A stretch of 56,918 nucleotides of DNA from Synechococcus sp. UW140 (GTDB lineage Bacteria; Cyanobacteriota; Cyanobacteriia; PCC-6307; Cyanobiaceae), in NCBI GenBank assembly GCA_945877115.1, contig CAMCQR010000005.1, positions 1 through 56,918 of the forward strand, read 5' to 3'. A program made the position numbers and the translations under genes. Each line of letters opens with the position of its first letter. The stretch's first letter is position 1. Positions 43,015 through 51,662 of this stretch are shown in pieces. Under the pieces are notes generated by a model that did not search any database, had not been told where the DNA came from, and saw only the letters and a program-made list of their open reading frames with translations.

Positions 43015-43494
43015 TCAGGGTCGGTGGTCGGGAAGGTCGGGGGTTTGATGTAGTAGTCGATTGAGCCGCAGGCGATCGGCATTGAGGGGGTCGGGAGCTA
43101 GTTCGCCGGCCACCTCACGAAATTTCTGCTCCACCTCTTCGGGTACACGCACATCAAAAATGCGCTCCATCAGGGCTTCGATCGAGAAGAGGTGGGCATT
43201 GATATTCTCTAGATCCGCCATGGCCTGCTGCATGGCATCAGGCTCGTCCGCAGTATCGGCATTGGCGGGTTCGACCGGGGCTGGAACCGTCGTTTCACTG
43301 TCGCCGTATTGCTTCTGAAGCTCCTCAAGCACCCGGCCGGCCAAGGTGCGAAACGACTGCAATGCAGCCCAATTCAGCTCCTGCTGCTGCCGGAGACTGG
43401 GATTTTCGCGTATCAACCGGTCGTGCTCGCGGTAAAACCGCTGGCAATCAGGGCATTGGCAGGGCTCTTCGCTCACCGCTTCCCCTTGTGTCAA
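43015..43494 (-). CDS. uncharacterised protein with N-terminal Cys motif
   Basis: This soluble, acidic protein of 159 residues has EEPCQCPDCQRFYREHDRL near 9-27; its clustered cysteines (CxCxxC) might bind a metal or form disulfides. A helix-rich segment follows with QQQELNWAALQSFRTLAGRVL, then a linker rich in Pro, Glu and Asp (ETTVPAPVEPANADTADEPD), and a C-terminal coiled-coil-like region (ALMERIFDVRVPEEVEQKF). I recognise no family. It lies two bases from the convergent glgP stop and 10 bases after another small unknown gene on the same strand. A possible two-gene unit. Confidence 0.6.
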   Translation of the reverse strand: MTQGEAVSEEPCQCPDCQRFYREHDRLIRENPSLRQQQELNWAALQSFRTLAGRVLEELQKQYGDSETTVPAPVEPANADTADEPDAMQQAMADLENINAHLFSIEALMERIFDVRVPEEVEQKFREVAGELAPDPLNADRLRLNRLLHQTPDLPDHRP

Positions 43495-43504
43495 TCAACA
43501 CCCA

Positions 43505-43831
43505 TCATGGCATTGCCGCCGATGGGCTGCCGAAATCAGGCTCCGGTGGGTCCAGATCGGCAGCCGGCAGAGGGATCTCAATGGAGCTGACCACGTTGAT
43601 CACGTCCCGCAGGCGCATGGAATCGGCGAACCAGCCCATGGCCTGATCCACGTCGCCCCGATGTTCGGCGCTACAGGCCTGATCCTCATGGGCCTCGGCC
43701 AACAGGGCCAACCAGCAGAGACAACGGGCCTGCACCACCGAAAGATCCATCTCCTGGGGGTCTGTGCAGGCGATTCGCTCGCTTTCCTGCTGCACCAGCA
43801 ACCGCAGTCGCAGGTCATGAAGGGGGGTCAT
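43505..43831 (-). CDS. uncharacterised small helical protein
   Basis: The 108-residue protein starts MTPLHDLRLRLLVQQESERI. It has long amphipathic helices (MDLSVVQARCLCWLALLAEAH, then GDVDQAMGWFADSMRLRDVI) and a Pro/Asp-rich tail. The pattern of helical hairpins could reflect a TPR-like or four-helix fold, but no clear repeat consensus is seen. It precedes the Cys-motif gene by 10 bases on the same strand, suggesting joint expression. The 221 bases upstream of its start, up to the next gene on the other strand, show no recognised feature apart from a short CCCGC/GCGGG hairpin at 44005-44018. Confidence 0.55.
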   Translation of the reverse strand: MTPLHDLRLRLLVQQESERIACTDPQEMDLSVVQARCLCWLALLAEAHEDQACSAEHRGDVDQAMGWFADSMRLRDVINVVSSIEIPLPAADLDPPEPDFGSPSAAMP

Positions 43832-44052
43832 CGAGCACCACCATGTCTACCCACGCTAGCGAAAGCGCCCCAAAAATGTCCAACACCACCCCTAGGGCAC
43901 CCAGTCCCTCGTCAGCCCAACGATTCCCGGCAAACGCCGCACCAACTCCGCGGAATTTGACGGGATCCTCAAAAAGAGCGTCAGCGCCACACCTGGCTCG
44001 GAATCCCGCCAATGCGGGGCAAATAAATTACACAATTTTCCTCTTCGCTTCC

Positions 44053-44256
44053 ATGGCCTCTCCGTTGCAGCGTCTGCAGGGTCTTGGTTCAAGACTTAAG
44101 GCAGGACTAGGTACCACCCTCATTGCCACATCCAGCTGCGCCCTAGGCCTGGGTCTTTTTAGTGCCCCTACATCGGCTGCCCTCACCGGATCCCAAAAGC
44201 CTCCCATCGCCAAGAACGCCAAATTACGACGAAGCAAGATCCGACAGCAATCTTAA
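44053..44256 (+). CDS. short secreted peptide, unknown
   Basis: The 67-residue product begins MASPLQRLQGLGSRLK, followed by a hydrophobic stretch (GLGTTLIATSSCALGLGLFS) and an AxA-like cleavage site (SAPTSAAL). This gives a typical signal peptide with only about 20 mature residues, which are strongly basic (KNAKLRRSKIRQQS). The open frame begins earlier, but the part before this ATG is low-complexity. It may be a small secreted peptide or the remnant of a longer secreted protein. It belongs to the AT-rich stretch that also holds two PEP-CTERM-like proteins, but it lacks their C-terminal tail. Confidence 0.35.
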   Translation: MASPLQRLQGLGSRLKAGLGTTLIATSSCALGLGLFSAPTSAALTGSQKPPIAKNAKLRRSKIRQQS

Positions 44257-44446
44257 ATCCAAAGCAAAGCTAATTTGCGAAGAAAACCTAAGATCATTAA
44301 GAAATAAAGGGCGCTTTAAATCCTTTAATACTTCCAAATAAACCGCTTACTTCTTAAGAAAAGCAGGCATCTAGGGAATCTTTGCCTATTCGCACTAATC
44401 TTGGGTTGGCAATGCAGCCGACAGCCTTCTTCTCCTGCTTAATCCA
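44257..44446. other. AT-rich intergenic spacer
   Basis: These 190 bases are rich in A and T, with many AAG and TTAA runs, unlike most of the window. They presumably hold the promoter of the downstream secreted-protein gene. A TAATCT hexamer lies about 50 bases before its ATG, but no well-placed -35 was found. No gene, tRNA or strong hairpin is visible. Confidence 0.3.
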
Positions 44447-45109
44447 ATGTTATTCGCAACCCAACTCAAGAAATCCGCCCAAATTAGCCTCGTTGCCCTC
44501 AGCCTGGCTGGCGCCGCTGGCTTAGCCCTTTCAGCGGGTCAAGCCCAAGCCCTCTCTTTGAATAACCTCTTAGGACAGACTATCACTGCGGGCGATAAAA
44601 CCATCAGTGACATAACCCTGACTGGCTTCACTCCTACGGCCGCTCAAACCATAGATTTCTCAATCGCTAGCGGAGCTTGGGTCGTCAGCACTAACTTCGC
44701 TCCCGACCAAAATCTGACGTCTAATATATCCGCAATCCTCAACTACAAAATCACAATCAACGATCCCACCAAGATCTTTTCTAGAATCCAAGTCCAAGGC
44801 GATGACACCACAATTAGTGGTGGTTCAACGACTCAAACAGTCACCTCAACAGGGGTGACTGGACTCCCTGTTTCGAACGACGGAACCAGCGTCGGTCCTC
44901 AGAGTTTCAGCAGCGACGTTAATGTGATAAACGTTTCCTCCAGCTTCTCTACGAGCGATGGCGCCACTTTCAACAACATTTCCCAGAAATTCACCCAAAA
45001 AGACGTCCCCACAACCAGTGCCGTTCCCGGCCCCTTGCCCCTGGTGGGTCTTGGTGCCGCCTTCGGCATGTCCCGTCGCCTGCGTCGTCGCATCGCCACC
45101 AACGGCTGA
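44447..45109 (+). CDS. secreted protein with PEP-CTERM-like C-terminal sorting tail (A)
   Basis: The 220-residue protein has a signal peptide: positive N-terminus ATQLKKSAQ, hydrophobic core ISLVALSLAGAAGLAL, and cleavage after AQA near residue 34. The mature part is rich in Thr, Ser, Asn and Ile (beta-strand-like, low in charge). It ends VPGPLPLVGLGAAFGMSRRL plus RRR: a PGPLP motif, a hydrophobic helix and a basic tail. This is the layout of cyanobacterial PEP-CTERM-type tails handled by exosortase-like enzymes. The mature domain is not one I recognise; it resembles short PEP-CTERM substrate proteins of unknown function. A terminator follows directly. No exosortase gene is present in the window. 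Confidence 0.75.
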   Translation: MLFATQLKKSAQISLVALSLAGAAGLALSAGQAQALSLNNLLGQTITAGDKTISDITLTGFTPTAAQTIDFSIASGAWVVSTNFAPDQNLTSNISAILNYKITINDPTKIFSRIQVQGDDTTISGGSTTQTVTSTGVTGLPVSNDGTSVGPQSFSSDVNVINVSSSFSTSDGATFNNISQKFTQKDVPTTSAVPGPLPLVGLGAAFGMSRRLRRRIATNG

Positions 45110-45134
45110 TTGATCGAGACGTTCGTCCTTCCCC

Positions 45135-45163
45135 ATCCGCCCTCCAGGGGGCGGATTTTTTTT
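45135..45163 (+). terminator. rho-independent terminator after secreted protein A
   Basis: ATCCGCCC pairs with GGGCGGAT around a short loop and is followed by a run of eight T. It lies 26 bases after the stop codon and closes this transcript. Confidence 0.88.
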
Positions 45164-45238
45164 GGTGCGCTTCACCTGATCATGAATCGACAATCATGGT
45201 CGCCAAGCTAAGATTGAACATCATCAAGTTTTACACCC

Positions 45239-45997
45239 ATGGGCTCTTCGCTTGGCCCCCGCAAGGATTTGGCGTCAGCTCTTGACAGGGTGGCACTAGT
45301 ACTAATTGGAATTTATCTCATTTTATTCTTCGCTGCGGTGATACCGCCCCGCATCAGCGATCCCAGGTGGTTCATCGAGATTCTGGATGCGGTTCGGGGC
45401 ATCGCGTTCCTACCTCTGATCGGTGGGGTCCTGATTCTTCTGGCCAACCAGATGGATCGTCAATCGACCATCATCAGTAAGCATCGCAAATGGGTGCGGA
45501 AATTCGCCCCCCTGGCGGCCCTTGGATTTTTTCTGCTAATCCCCCTACAAGGCCTTGCCAGTTACAGGGTTCTGAGCCAGTCCAAGGGGGAAGCCACGCA
45601 AAAATTATCTGTCCTTACCCGTGGCGTTGAGATGATTCGCAATGCCCAGGACGAGACGGCACTGCGTTCCGGTATCAGTGCTGTTGGCATTCGCAATATT
45701 CCCCAGGGCAAGCTGATTGTACCGATTGCGACGGTAAAAGAACAAATTATCGGCCAACTTGCGCCTCAGACTCTAAAACTGCAAAACGAAACCAACAAGA
45801 GCTATAACAGGGCCTTGCAAAACCTGATCTTTCAATGGTTACGTGATGGCTCCTTGGCCTTTCTTTATGGATTTGGTTTCAGCGGCCTGACCAAGCCTGG
45901 TGACAGGCCTGGTGAGATCGCCGCCAATGATCTTGGTGTCGGCGATGAAGTGACCCGTCGCCTGGAAGAGGACAATGGGGATCTGCTGGTGCCTTGA
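45239..45997 (+). CDS. HpsJ-like membrane protein, possible cyanoexosortase-associated factor
   Basis: The 252-residue protein has three N-terminal membrane helices (about 17-38, 53-68 and 85-107) with DPRWFIEILDAVRG between the first two. A long soluble region follows (KGEATQKLSVLTRGVEMIR, LQNETNKSYNRALQNLIFQWL), then a last hydrophobic segment near 205-217 (LAFLYGFGFSGL) and an acidic tail. The helix layout and the ALDRVALVLIGIYLILF and LIPLQGLASYR segments resemble the HpsJ family, members of which accompany cyanobacterial exosortases and polysaccharide secretion. The assignment is by resemblance only. Its position between two PEP-CTERM-like protein genes supports it. It has the same orientation as both, with terminators flanking the neighbours. 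Confidence 0.5.
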   Translation: MGSSLGPRKDLASALDRVALVLIGIYLILFFAAVIPPRISDPRWFIEILDAVRGIAFLPLIGGVLILLANQMDRQSTIISKHRKWVRKFAPLAALGFFLLIPLQGLASYRVLSQSKGEATQKLSVLTRGVEMIRNAQDETALRSGISAVGIRNIPQGKLIVPIATVKEQIIGQLAPQTLKLQNETNKSYNRALQNLIFQWLRDGSLAFLYGFGFSGLTKPGDRPGEIAANDLGVGDEVTRRLEEDNGDLLVP

Positions 45998-46029
45998 GCG
46001 CCAAGACCCCAAGGCAGCCATCAACGTCA

Positions 46030-46103
<74 letters not shown>

Positions 46104-46250
46104 ATCGCTGCCATTATTCCACGCCCTCCCGCCGGGCTGGCCAAGGCCGCAAAAGGTTCTCGATAAATTTACTTCGCAGGCCCCTAGCAACATATTGCCA
46201 AAACTTTCTCTTTCGACCCCAATCAAAAGCCGAAAGAAGCGGCGAATTTC

Positions 46251-46280
46251 TTGACTTAGGGCTTTATGCTTATTTAAGAT
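46251..46280 (+). promoter_or_regulatory. predicted sigma-70-type promoter of secreted protein B
   Basis: TTGACT (46251-46256, five of six bases match the -35 consensus) and TAAGAT (46275-46280, four of six match the -10 consensus) are separated by 18 bases. The ATG follows 20 bases later, which predicts a very short leader. No Shine-Dalgarno sequence precedes the start; a T-run stands there instead. Confidence 0.55.
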
Positions 46281-46300
46281 TTGCATGTTTCTTTTTTTTT

Positions 46301-47008
46301 ATGAAACGCGCTTTTTTGGCAGGTTGTTTCAGCCTCAGTATTTCGGCGACTGGCCTGCTGCTGGTCACTCCCCAAGCAAAGGCCGCGTGTCTCACGGGCG
46401 ATCTCAGTGTCTTAGCCGATGGGAACGGATGCCTTACGTTTAATCCCAGCACTCAGTCTAATGCGGCGCCGGACTACGCTTATGTCCAATATCTTGACTC
46501 TAATATCGATGTTAACCAATATTTCCAGATGGCCTTTTATGATGCCAATACTGGTCCACTAGAATCAACATTTACCATCACTGATATTGAGTACGGCTTC
46601 ACCAGTCCAGCGAACACCTTGCCGACTAGCTGGACCGCTTTCACGACCAGCAGCTTGATCGCCAGCGAAACTTCTACCACCTATTTTACAAATATAGTCA
46701 ATATTTCATCAACCCCAACTAGCAATTCCCTATATATCCGTTACCGCATTGCCGCAGACGCTTCCCTTCTCAACGGCGCCAGACTTGAAGTCAACCTACT
46801 GTCCAACAGCGATAACAACACCGCCGGCGGTCTCCTCGTCGCAGCCTCAACGGGGCAGCCAGCCAACGGTTTCGTCGACCTTTCGCGCTACAACACGGTT
46901 GTAAGCAGCAACAATCCTCCGGCCCCAGGCCCCCTACCCATCGCCGGCGCTCTCGCGGCATTCGGTGTATCCCGCCAATTGCGCCGGCGCATTCGCCAAG
47001 CCGGCTGA
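46301..47008 (+). CDS. secreted protein with PEP-CTERM-like C-terminal sorting tail (B)
   Basis: The 235-residue protein has a signal peptide (basic MKR start, core AFLAGCFSLSISATGLLLV, cleavage after AKA near 29) and a Ser/Thr/Asn-rich beta-type mature region. Segments such as DYAYVQYLDSNIDVNQYFQM and TFTITDIEYGF are seen. The end is PGPLPIAGALAAFGVSRQL followed by RRRI, matching the tail of protein A almost position for position. The mature regions of A and B are not evidently alike, so the shared part is the sorting signal. A strong promoter candidate precedes it and a terminator follows. I assign no enzymatic role; a surface-anchored or secreted matrix protein is likely. Confidence 0.75.
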   Translation: MKRAFLAGCFSLSISATGLLLVTPQAKAACLTGDLSVLADGNGCLTFNPSTQSNAAPDYAYVQYLDSNIDVNQYFQMAFYDANTGPLESTFTITDIEYGFTSPANTLPTSWTAFTTSSLIASETSTTYFTNIVNISSTPTSNSLYIRYRIAADASLLNGARLEVNLLSNSDNNTAGGLLVAASTGQPANGFVDLSRYNTVVSSNNPPAPGPLPIAGALAAFGVSRQLRRRIRQAG

Positions 47009-47033
47009 TCGCCTTTTCGCTCCGTGCTCCACT

Positions 47034-47055
47034 GCCCCCCTCCGGGGGGCTTTTT
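47034..47055 (+). terminator. rho-independent terminator after secreted protein B
   Basis: GCCCCCC pairs with GGGGGGC around a three-base loop and is followed by TTTTT, 25 bases after the stop codon. It separates this gene from rnpB. Confidence 0.9.
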
Positions 47056-47086
47056 CATGGCCGGTGCGTTCTTTTAAGCTGGGGGC

Positions 47087-47531
47087 GAAAGCAGGCGAGG
47101 TGATCGCGATCGAGGATCGGACTGCCCTTGGGCAGACGTTCGCTCGGTTGAGGAAAGTCCGGGCTCCCCAATGGCCAGGCCTGCTGGGTAACGCCCAGTG
47201 CGGGCGACCGTGAGGACAGTGCCACAGAAACACACCGCCGATGGCCCCGCTGAGTTCGCCTCGCCGGGTGCACAGGCAAGGGTGCAAGGGTGCGGTAAGA
47301 GCGCACCAGCGGCATCGAGAGGTGCCGGCTCGGTAAACCCCGGCTGGGAGCAAGGCCCAGGGACAACGGTTGGCCATCTTCCCTGTCCCGATCCAAGTGC
47401 GCCGCTAGAGGCCGTCGGTAACGGCGGTCCCAGACAGATGGTCACCCCGCCGGCACGCCAGGGGCAGGAGTCTTCGGCCTCCCATCCCCGGGGCGCCAGC
47501 GAGAACAGAACCCGGCTTATGTCCTGCTTTC
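47087..47531 (+). ncRNA. rnpB: RNase P RNA (M1-type)
   Basis: This is the catalytic RNA that trims tRNA 5' leaders. The universal P4-forming segments are present: GAGGAAAGTCCGGGCTCC near the 5' third and ACAGAACCCGGCTTAT near the 3' end. GAGGACAGTGCCACAGAAA and GGTAAACCCC also match the bacterial type A consensus. GAAAGCAGG at the 5' end pairs with CCTGCTTTC at the 3' end as helix P1, and this pairing was used to set the ends (about 445 nt, usual for cyanobacteria). A TTTTAA element about 10 bases before the presumed start could be its -10. It lies 34 bases before rnc, a natural RNA-processing neighbour. Confidence 0.97.
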
Positions 47532-47565
47532 ACCCCCTTTACCCCAGTCGCCGGCGGCCCCCTCC

Positions 47566-48330
47566 ATGACCCCCCAGCGCCGCCGCCAGCTTCTGGAGCT
47601 GTTGCGCCAGCTCGGCCTGGACCCAGCGGCGCCGGACGGGCCCGGCACCGGCGACAGGGCCCTCGCCCCCATCGAGGAGGCCCTCAGCCACCGTTCGGCT
47701 GGCCGGCCCGTCGACCACGAACAGCTCGAATTCCTCGGCGATGCCGTGTTGCGTCTCGCCTCCTCCCTTTACCTGCGGCGGCACCACCCCCTGCTGAGTG
47801 TGGGCCAGGCCTCCGCCCTGCGGGCCCAGCTGGTGAGTGATCGCTGGCTGGGGGAACTAGCCCTCGCCTGCGGCCTCGAACCCCTGCTGCACCTAGGGCC
47901 CATGGCGGCCGGCGACCGGGCCGGTCGGGCCACCGTGTTGGCCGAATGCTGCGAAGCCCTGATCGGTGGCCTGTTCGTCGCCTGGGGGGGCTCCGACGGC
48001 GGCCTGGAACCGGTGCTGCAGTGGCTCACCCCCCACTGGCATCGAACCAGCGCCGAACTGCTGGACGATCCCCATCGCCACAACTGGAAATCGGCCCTGC
48101 AGGAATGGAGCCAGGGCCAGCGCCGCGGCCTGCCGACCTATCGCAGCGACGAGCGCAGCCGGATCCATGGCGATCCCCGCCGGTTCCTTTGCCACGTGGA
48201 AGTCGGCAGTGAGTCCCTGGGGGAAGGCTGGGGCGGCTCCCGCCGCGAGGCCGAGCAGCAGGCGGCCCGAGCCGCCCTGGAAACCCTGGGTCTCAGCCCT
48301 CCTGCAGCAGGGTCCCCAGCGGCAGGGTGA
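47566..48330 (+). CDS. rnc: ribonuclease III
   Basis: This double-strand-specific endoribonuclease matures rRNA and regulates mRNA. The 254-residue protein has the signature EQLEFLGDAVLRLASSLYL near 49-67, holding catalytic Glu and Asp. The second acidic site is LAECCEALIGGLFVAWG near 125-141. A C-terminal double-strand RNA-binding domain follows, with WKSALQEWSQGQRRGLPTYR and SRREAEQQAARAALETL. Length is normal apart from a Pro/Gly-rich N-terminal insert. The 3' end overlaps the convergent ndhS gene by 38 bases, so the two transcripts share complementary ends. Confidence 0.94.
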   Translation: MTPQRRRQLLELLRQLGLDPAAPDGPGTGDRALAPIEEALSHRSAGRPVDHEQLEFLGDAVLRLASSLYLRRHHPLLSVGQASALRAQLVSDRWLGELALACGLEPLLHLGPMAAGDRAGRATVLAECCEALIGGLFVAWGGSDGGLEPVLQWLTPHWHRTSAELLDDPHRHNWKSALQEWSQGQRRGLPTYRSDERSRIHGDPRRFLCHVEVGSESLGEGWGGSRREAEQQAARAALETLGLSPPAAGSPAAG

Positions 48331-48475
48331 CCAACTTGTCCCAGTTGCCCCCCTCAAACAGCACGGCGGCCCGGCTCCCACTGATGCGCTGCACAAAGCC
48401 CTTATAGCCGTTGTAGATCGAACGCGGATCATTCACCACCACGGTGGTGCCCGGCAGGATCGGCAGTGACGTCAT
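48293..48475 (-). CDS. ndhS: NAD(P)H dehydrogenase subunit S
   Basis: NdhS forms the ferredoxin-docking site of the cyanobacterial NDH-1 complex on the thylakoid membrane, used in cyclic electron flow and respiration. The 60-residue SH3-like protein reads [19 protein letters not shown], then [20 protein letters not shown] and [13 protein letters not shown]. These are the hallmark segments, but in a very short form: chloroplast NdhS is longer because of a transit peptide. The ATG was chosen at the start of the conserved region; the 29 upstream codons are unrelated. The last 13 codons overlap the rnc 3' end on the opposite strand. Confidence 0.85.
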   Translation of the reverse strand: MTSLPILPGTTVVVNDPRSIYNGYKGFVQRISGSRAAVLFEGGNWDKLVTLPLGTLLQEG

Positions 48476-48588
48476 CGGGGCTCCTGAATCAAGGCCAGCC
48501 GTTCCATTATCGGCACCGCCATCGCCTTCGGAGGCCTGTTTCGCCAACCCGGGACTGCACACTGGGTGCTGACCGCCCCAGCCGCCGC

Positions 48589-49224
48589 GTGAACGCCAAC
48601 GAAGCCCCGCCCCCCGAAGCCGATCACCTGAGTGCCGAGGGCAAGCCCCTGCTGGTGGTGGGGACCCTGGTGGCGGCCCAGGGCCTGGCGGGTGAACTGC
48701 GCATCCTGCCCCGCAGCGACTTCCCGGAGCGCTTCACCCAACCAGGCCCGCGCTGGTTGCTGGCGCGCCAGGGTGTTCCCCGAGCTATTGAGCTACTGGG
48801 GGGACGCCAACTGCCCGGCAAATCCCTGTTTGCGGTGCGCTTTGCCGGCATCAGCAACCGCGATGCGGCGGAAGCCCTGATCCATCAGGAGTTTCTGGTG
48901 GATGCCAGCCAACGGCCAAAATTGGCCCCCGGAGAATTCCACCTGCTGGATCTGGTGGGCCTCCAGGTGCGCCTGCTCGATGTCGCCGCACCCGCCCCAG
49001 CCCCCGGGGCCCCGATTGGCCGCGTGGTCGACCTGATCCACGGCGGCAACGATCTGTTGGCGGTGGAACTGGCCCCAACCGAGTCGGAACCGCCTGCGGC
49101 CGGCGGCCAGCCGGCCGCAGGCCGCAAGGTGTTGATCCCCTTTGTCGAGGCGATCGTGCCCCTCGTCAACCTCCAGGAAGGCTGGCTCGGAATCACTCCT
49201 CCGCCAGGACTCCTGGACCTCTGA
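48589..49224 (+). CDS. rimM: ribosome maturation factor RimM
   Basis: RimM binds ribosomal protein S19 and helps 16S rRNA processing. The 211-residue protein from a GTG start has the RimM N-domain, [21 protein letters not shown] near 21-41, and [11 protein letters not shown]. The PRC-barrel follows, with [39 protein letters not shown], and [20 protein letters not shown] near the C-terminus. GTG was preferred because the 41 codons before it are low-complexity and run towards the divergent ndhS start. It is divergent from ndhS and followed by the convergent glmS. Confidence 0.93.
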   Translation: MNANEAPPPEADHLSAEGKPLLVVGTLVAAQGLAGELRILPRSDFPERFTQPGPRWLLARQGVPRAIELLGGRQLPGKSLFAVRFAGISNRDAAEALIHQEFLVDASQRPKLAPGEFHLLDLVGLQVRLLDVAAPAPAPGAPIGRVVDLIHGGNDLLAVELAPTESEPPAAGGQPAAGRKVLIPFVEAIVPLVNLQEGWLGITPPPGLLDL

Positions 49225-49254
49225 AGTCCGCCGACCTCATTAAGGCTTTGTCGG

Positions 49255-51180
49255 TTACTCCACCGTGACGCTCTTGGCGAGGTTGCGGGGTTGATCAACA
49301 TCCAAGCCTCGGTGCGCGGCGATGTGATAGCTGAGCAGCTGCATCGGGATCACCGTCAGCAGGGGACTCAACAACTCATCCACGATGGGTAAAGGCAGCA
49401 GAGTGTCGAAGAGTTCGGTATCCGGGCAGGCCGGGGCGACGCCGATCAAACGGGCATCGCGGGCTTTGGCCTCCTGGGCATTGGAAAGAACCTTGTCGAA
49501 CACCGTTCCCGGTACGGCAATCGATACCACCGGCACGCGGGCATCGAGCAGGGCGATGGGACCATGCTTCATCTCACCGGCCGGGTAGCCCTCGGCATGG
49601 ATATAGCTGATTTCCTTGAGCTTGAGGGCACCCTCCATCGCAATCGGATAATTAATGCCCCTGCCCAGAAAAATCACATCCTGGGTATCGGTGAACAGGT
49701 GGGCCAGCTCGGCGCAACGGCGGTCGTGGTCCTCCACAAGCGCTTGCAACAGGGCCGGCAATTCCCGTAACTGGGCGACAAGGGCCATCAGCCGCCCGTG
49801 ATCCGGCAGCCCCGGCTGCCGCAAACCCGCCGCAGCCCGCCGCTCAGCGAAGGCCAGGGCGAGCCCATAGAAGGCCAAGAGCTGCCCCATGAAGGTCTTA
49901 GTGGCTGCCACTCCCACTTCAATCCCGGCGCCGATATCCAGAATGTGGCTCACCAGCCGCCCCAACGAACTTTCGGGCCGGTTGGTGATCCCCAGCATCC
50001 GCGGGGCATAGGCCGGGTCACCGTGACGCTGACGCCGTTGCTGTTCCATGGTCAGGGCCGCCAAGGTGTCGGCGGTCTCCCCGGACTGGGTGACGCCGAT
50101 CGTGAGCATGTGGGGCGAAAGGGGCGGCGGCGCGTAGCGGAATTCGCTCGCATAGAACACAGTCGTAGGCACGCCGGCCACCTGTTCCAACAGGTAGGCC
50201 CCCACCTGGGCCGCATGGCGACTGGTGCCGCAGGCCAGGATCTGGATCCTCTCCACACCGCAGTAGACCGCCTCATCGAGGGGTAAGGCCACCAGGGCCC
50301 CCTCGGGCAGGTGGCGGGCCACCCACAGCGCTGCTGTCTCGGGCTGCTCATGGATCTCCTTGAGCATGAAATGGCGGAAGCTTCTCTTATCCGCCACGTG
50401 TTCGGTGCCGGTCAGCAGGCTGGGGTTGCGCTGCACCCGCTCGCCGGTCGCGTTGTAAAGCTCGATGCCCAGGGGCGTCAGCAAGGCCACCTCGCCGTCT
50501 TCCATCGGCAGGATCGTGCGGGTGAAGCCAGCCAGGGCTGGCGTGTCACTGGCGCAGAGAAATTCCCCTTCCCCCAGACCAATCAGCAGTGGGGCCTGGC
50601 GCCGCGCCACCACCAGGGCCCCAGGAGCCTTGGCCCAGACCACCGCCAGGGCGTAGGCCCCATGCAACAGGGGCAACACCTCCTGCACGGCCCTCAGCAG
50701 CAGGGCCGCATCGATCAGGTGCCCCTCTTTCTCCAGCGCGTCCAAGCGACGGGCCAGTAGATGGGGGATGACCTCGGTATCCGTATCAGAACGGAACATC
50801 ACCCCCTCAGCCTGGAGGAGCTCGCGCAGGCTGCGGTGGTTTTCAATGATGCCGTTCTGAACCACAGCCAGTTGGCCACTCCCATCGAGATGGGGATGGG
50901 CATTGCGTTCTTCCGGTTTGCCATGGGTGGCCCAGCGGGTATGGCCGATGCCGCAATGGCCAGCAGCTCCCTGCTCTTCCCAACGGGCTGTGAGGTTCAG
51001 CAGCTTGCCCTCGGCCTTGAGGCAATGCAATCGCCCTTCTGGTGCCCCGCCCCCGTTCGGCAAGGCCTCCACCGTGGCGATGCCGGCGGAGTCATAACCG
51101 CGGTATTCGAGCTGGCGCAGTCCCTCCAGTAACTGGGGCGCAGCCTCTCTCGAACCGATCAGGGCAACGATGCCGCACAT
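49255..51180 (-). CDS. glmS: glutamine-fructose-6-phosphate aminotransferase (isomerizing)
   Basis: The enzyme makes glucosamine-6-phosphate, the entry to UDP-GlcNAc for peptidoglycan and glycans. The 641-residue protein starts MCGIVALIGSREAAPQLLEG, with Cys2 the N-terminal nucleophile of the glutaminase. It shows GHTRWATHGKPEERNAHPH near 78-96, VQNGIIENHRSLRELL, a GAYALAVVW segment, and two SIS domains: ILACGTSRHAAQVGAYL, TQSGETADTLAAL, FLGRGINYPIAMEGALKLKE, and the final NLAKSVTVE. About 30 residues more than E. coli GlmS are spread as cyanobacterial insertions. No glmS ribozyme is visible upstream; instead the psaC terminator stands about 20 bases ahead. Its product links carbon metabolism to the glycan genes. 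Confidence 0.96.
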   Translation of the reverse strand: MCGIVALIGSREAAPQLLEGLRQLEYRGYDSAGIATVEALPNGGGAPEGRLHCLKAEGKLLNLTARWEEQGAAGHCGIGHTRWATHGKPEERNAHPHLDGSGQLAVVQNGIIENHRSLRELLQAEGVMFRSDTDTEVIPHLLARRLDALEKEGHLIDAALLLRAVQEVLPLLHGAYALAVVWAKAPGALVVARRQAPLLIGLGEGEFLCASDTPALAGFTRTILPMEDGEVALLTPLGIELYNATGERVQRNPSLLTGTEHVADKRSFRHFMLKEIHEQPETAALWVARHLPEGALVALPLDEAVYCGVERIQILACGTSRHAAQVGAYLLEQVAGVPTTVFYASEFRYAPPPLSPHMLTIGVTQSGETADTLAALTMEQQRRQRHGDPAYAPRMLGITNRPESSLGRLVSHILDIGAGIEVGVAATKTFMGQLLAFYGLALAFAERRAAAGLRQPGLPDHGRLMALVAQLRELPALLQALVEDHDRRCAELAHLFTDTQDVIFLGRGINYPIAMEGALKLKEISYIHAEGYPAGEMKHGPIALLDARVPVVSIAVPGTVFDKVLSNAQEAKARDARLIGVAPACPDTELFDTLLPLPIVDELLSPLLTVIPMQLLSYHIAAHRGLDVDQPRNLAKSVTVE

Positions 51181-51200
51181 GGGGGAAGGGGGAGCGCCAC

Positions 51201-51224
51201 AAAAAAGCCCGGCACAGGCCGGGC
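51201..51224 (-). terminator. rho-independent terminator after psaC
   Basis: On the minus strand GCCCGGC pairs with its complement around a four-base loop and is followed by six T. It lies 28 bases after the psaC stop and separates psaC from the glmS gene on the same strand. Confidence 0.88.
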
Positions 51225-51252
51225 ATGAGCTTATGGCGGCCAGTAACCCGTC

Positions 51253-51588
<336 letters not shown>

Positions 51589-51662
51589 TCACCCTTGTTC
51601 ATACGCCGCAGGGGGACGGGCCGGGGCGACCCGTAGGATGCCGTTCACTGTCTCCAGCGGCC

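Noticed and set aside
44005-44018. CCCGC/GCGGG hairpin as a terminator
   Set aside because: Only five pairs and no T-run in either direction; it may be a leader hairpin but is too weak to call.
51181-51252. glmS ribozyme or other riboswitch ahead of glmS
   Set aside because: The short space upstream of glmS is filled by the psaC terminator; no ribozyme core motif fits, and it is mostly known from Firmicutes.
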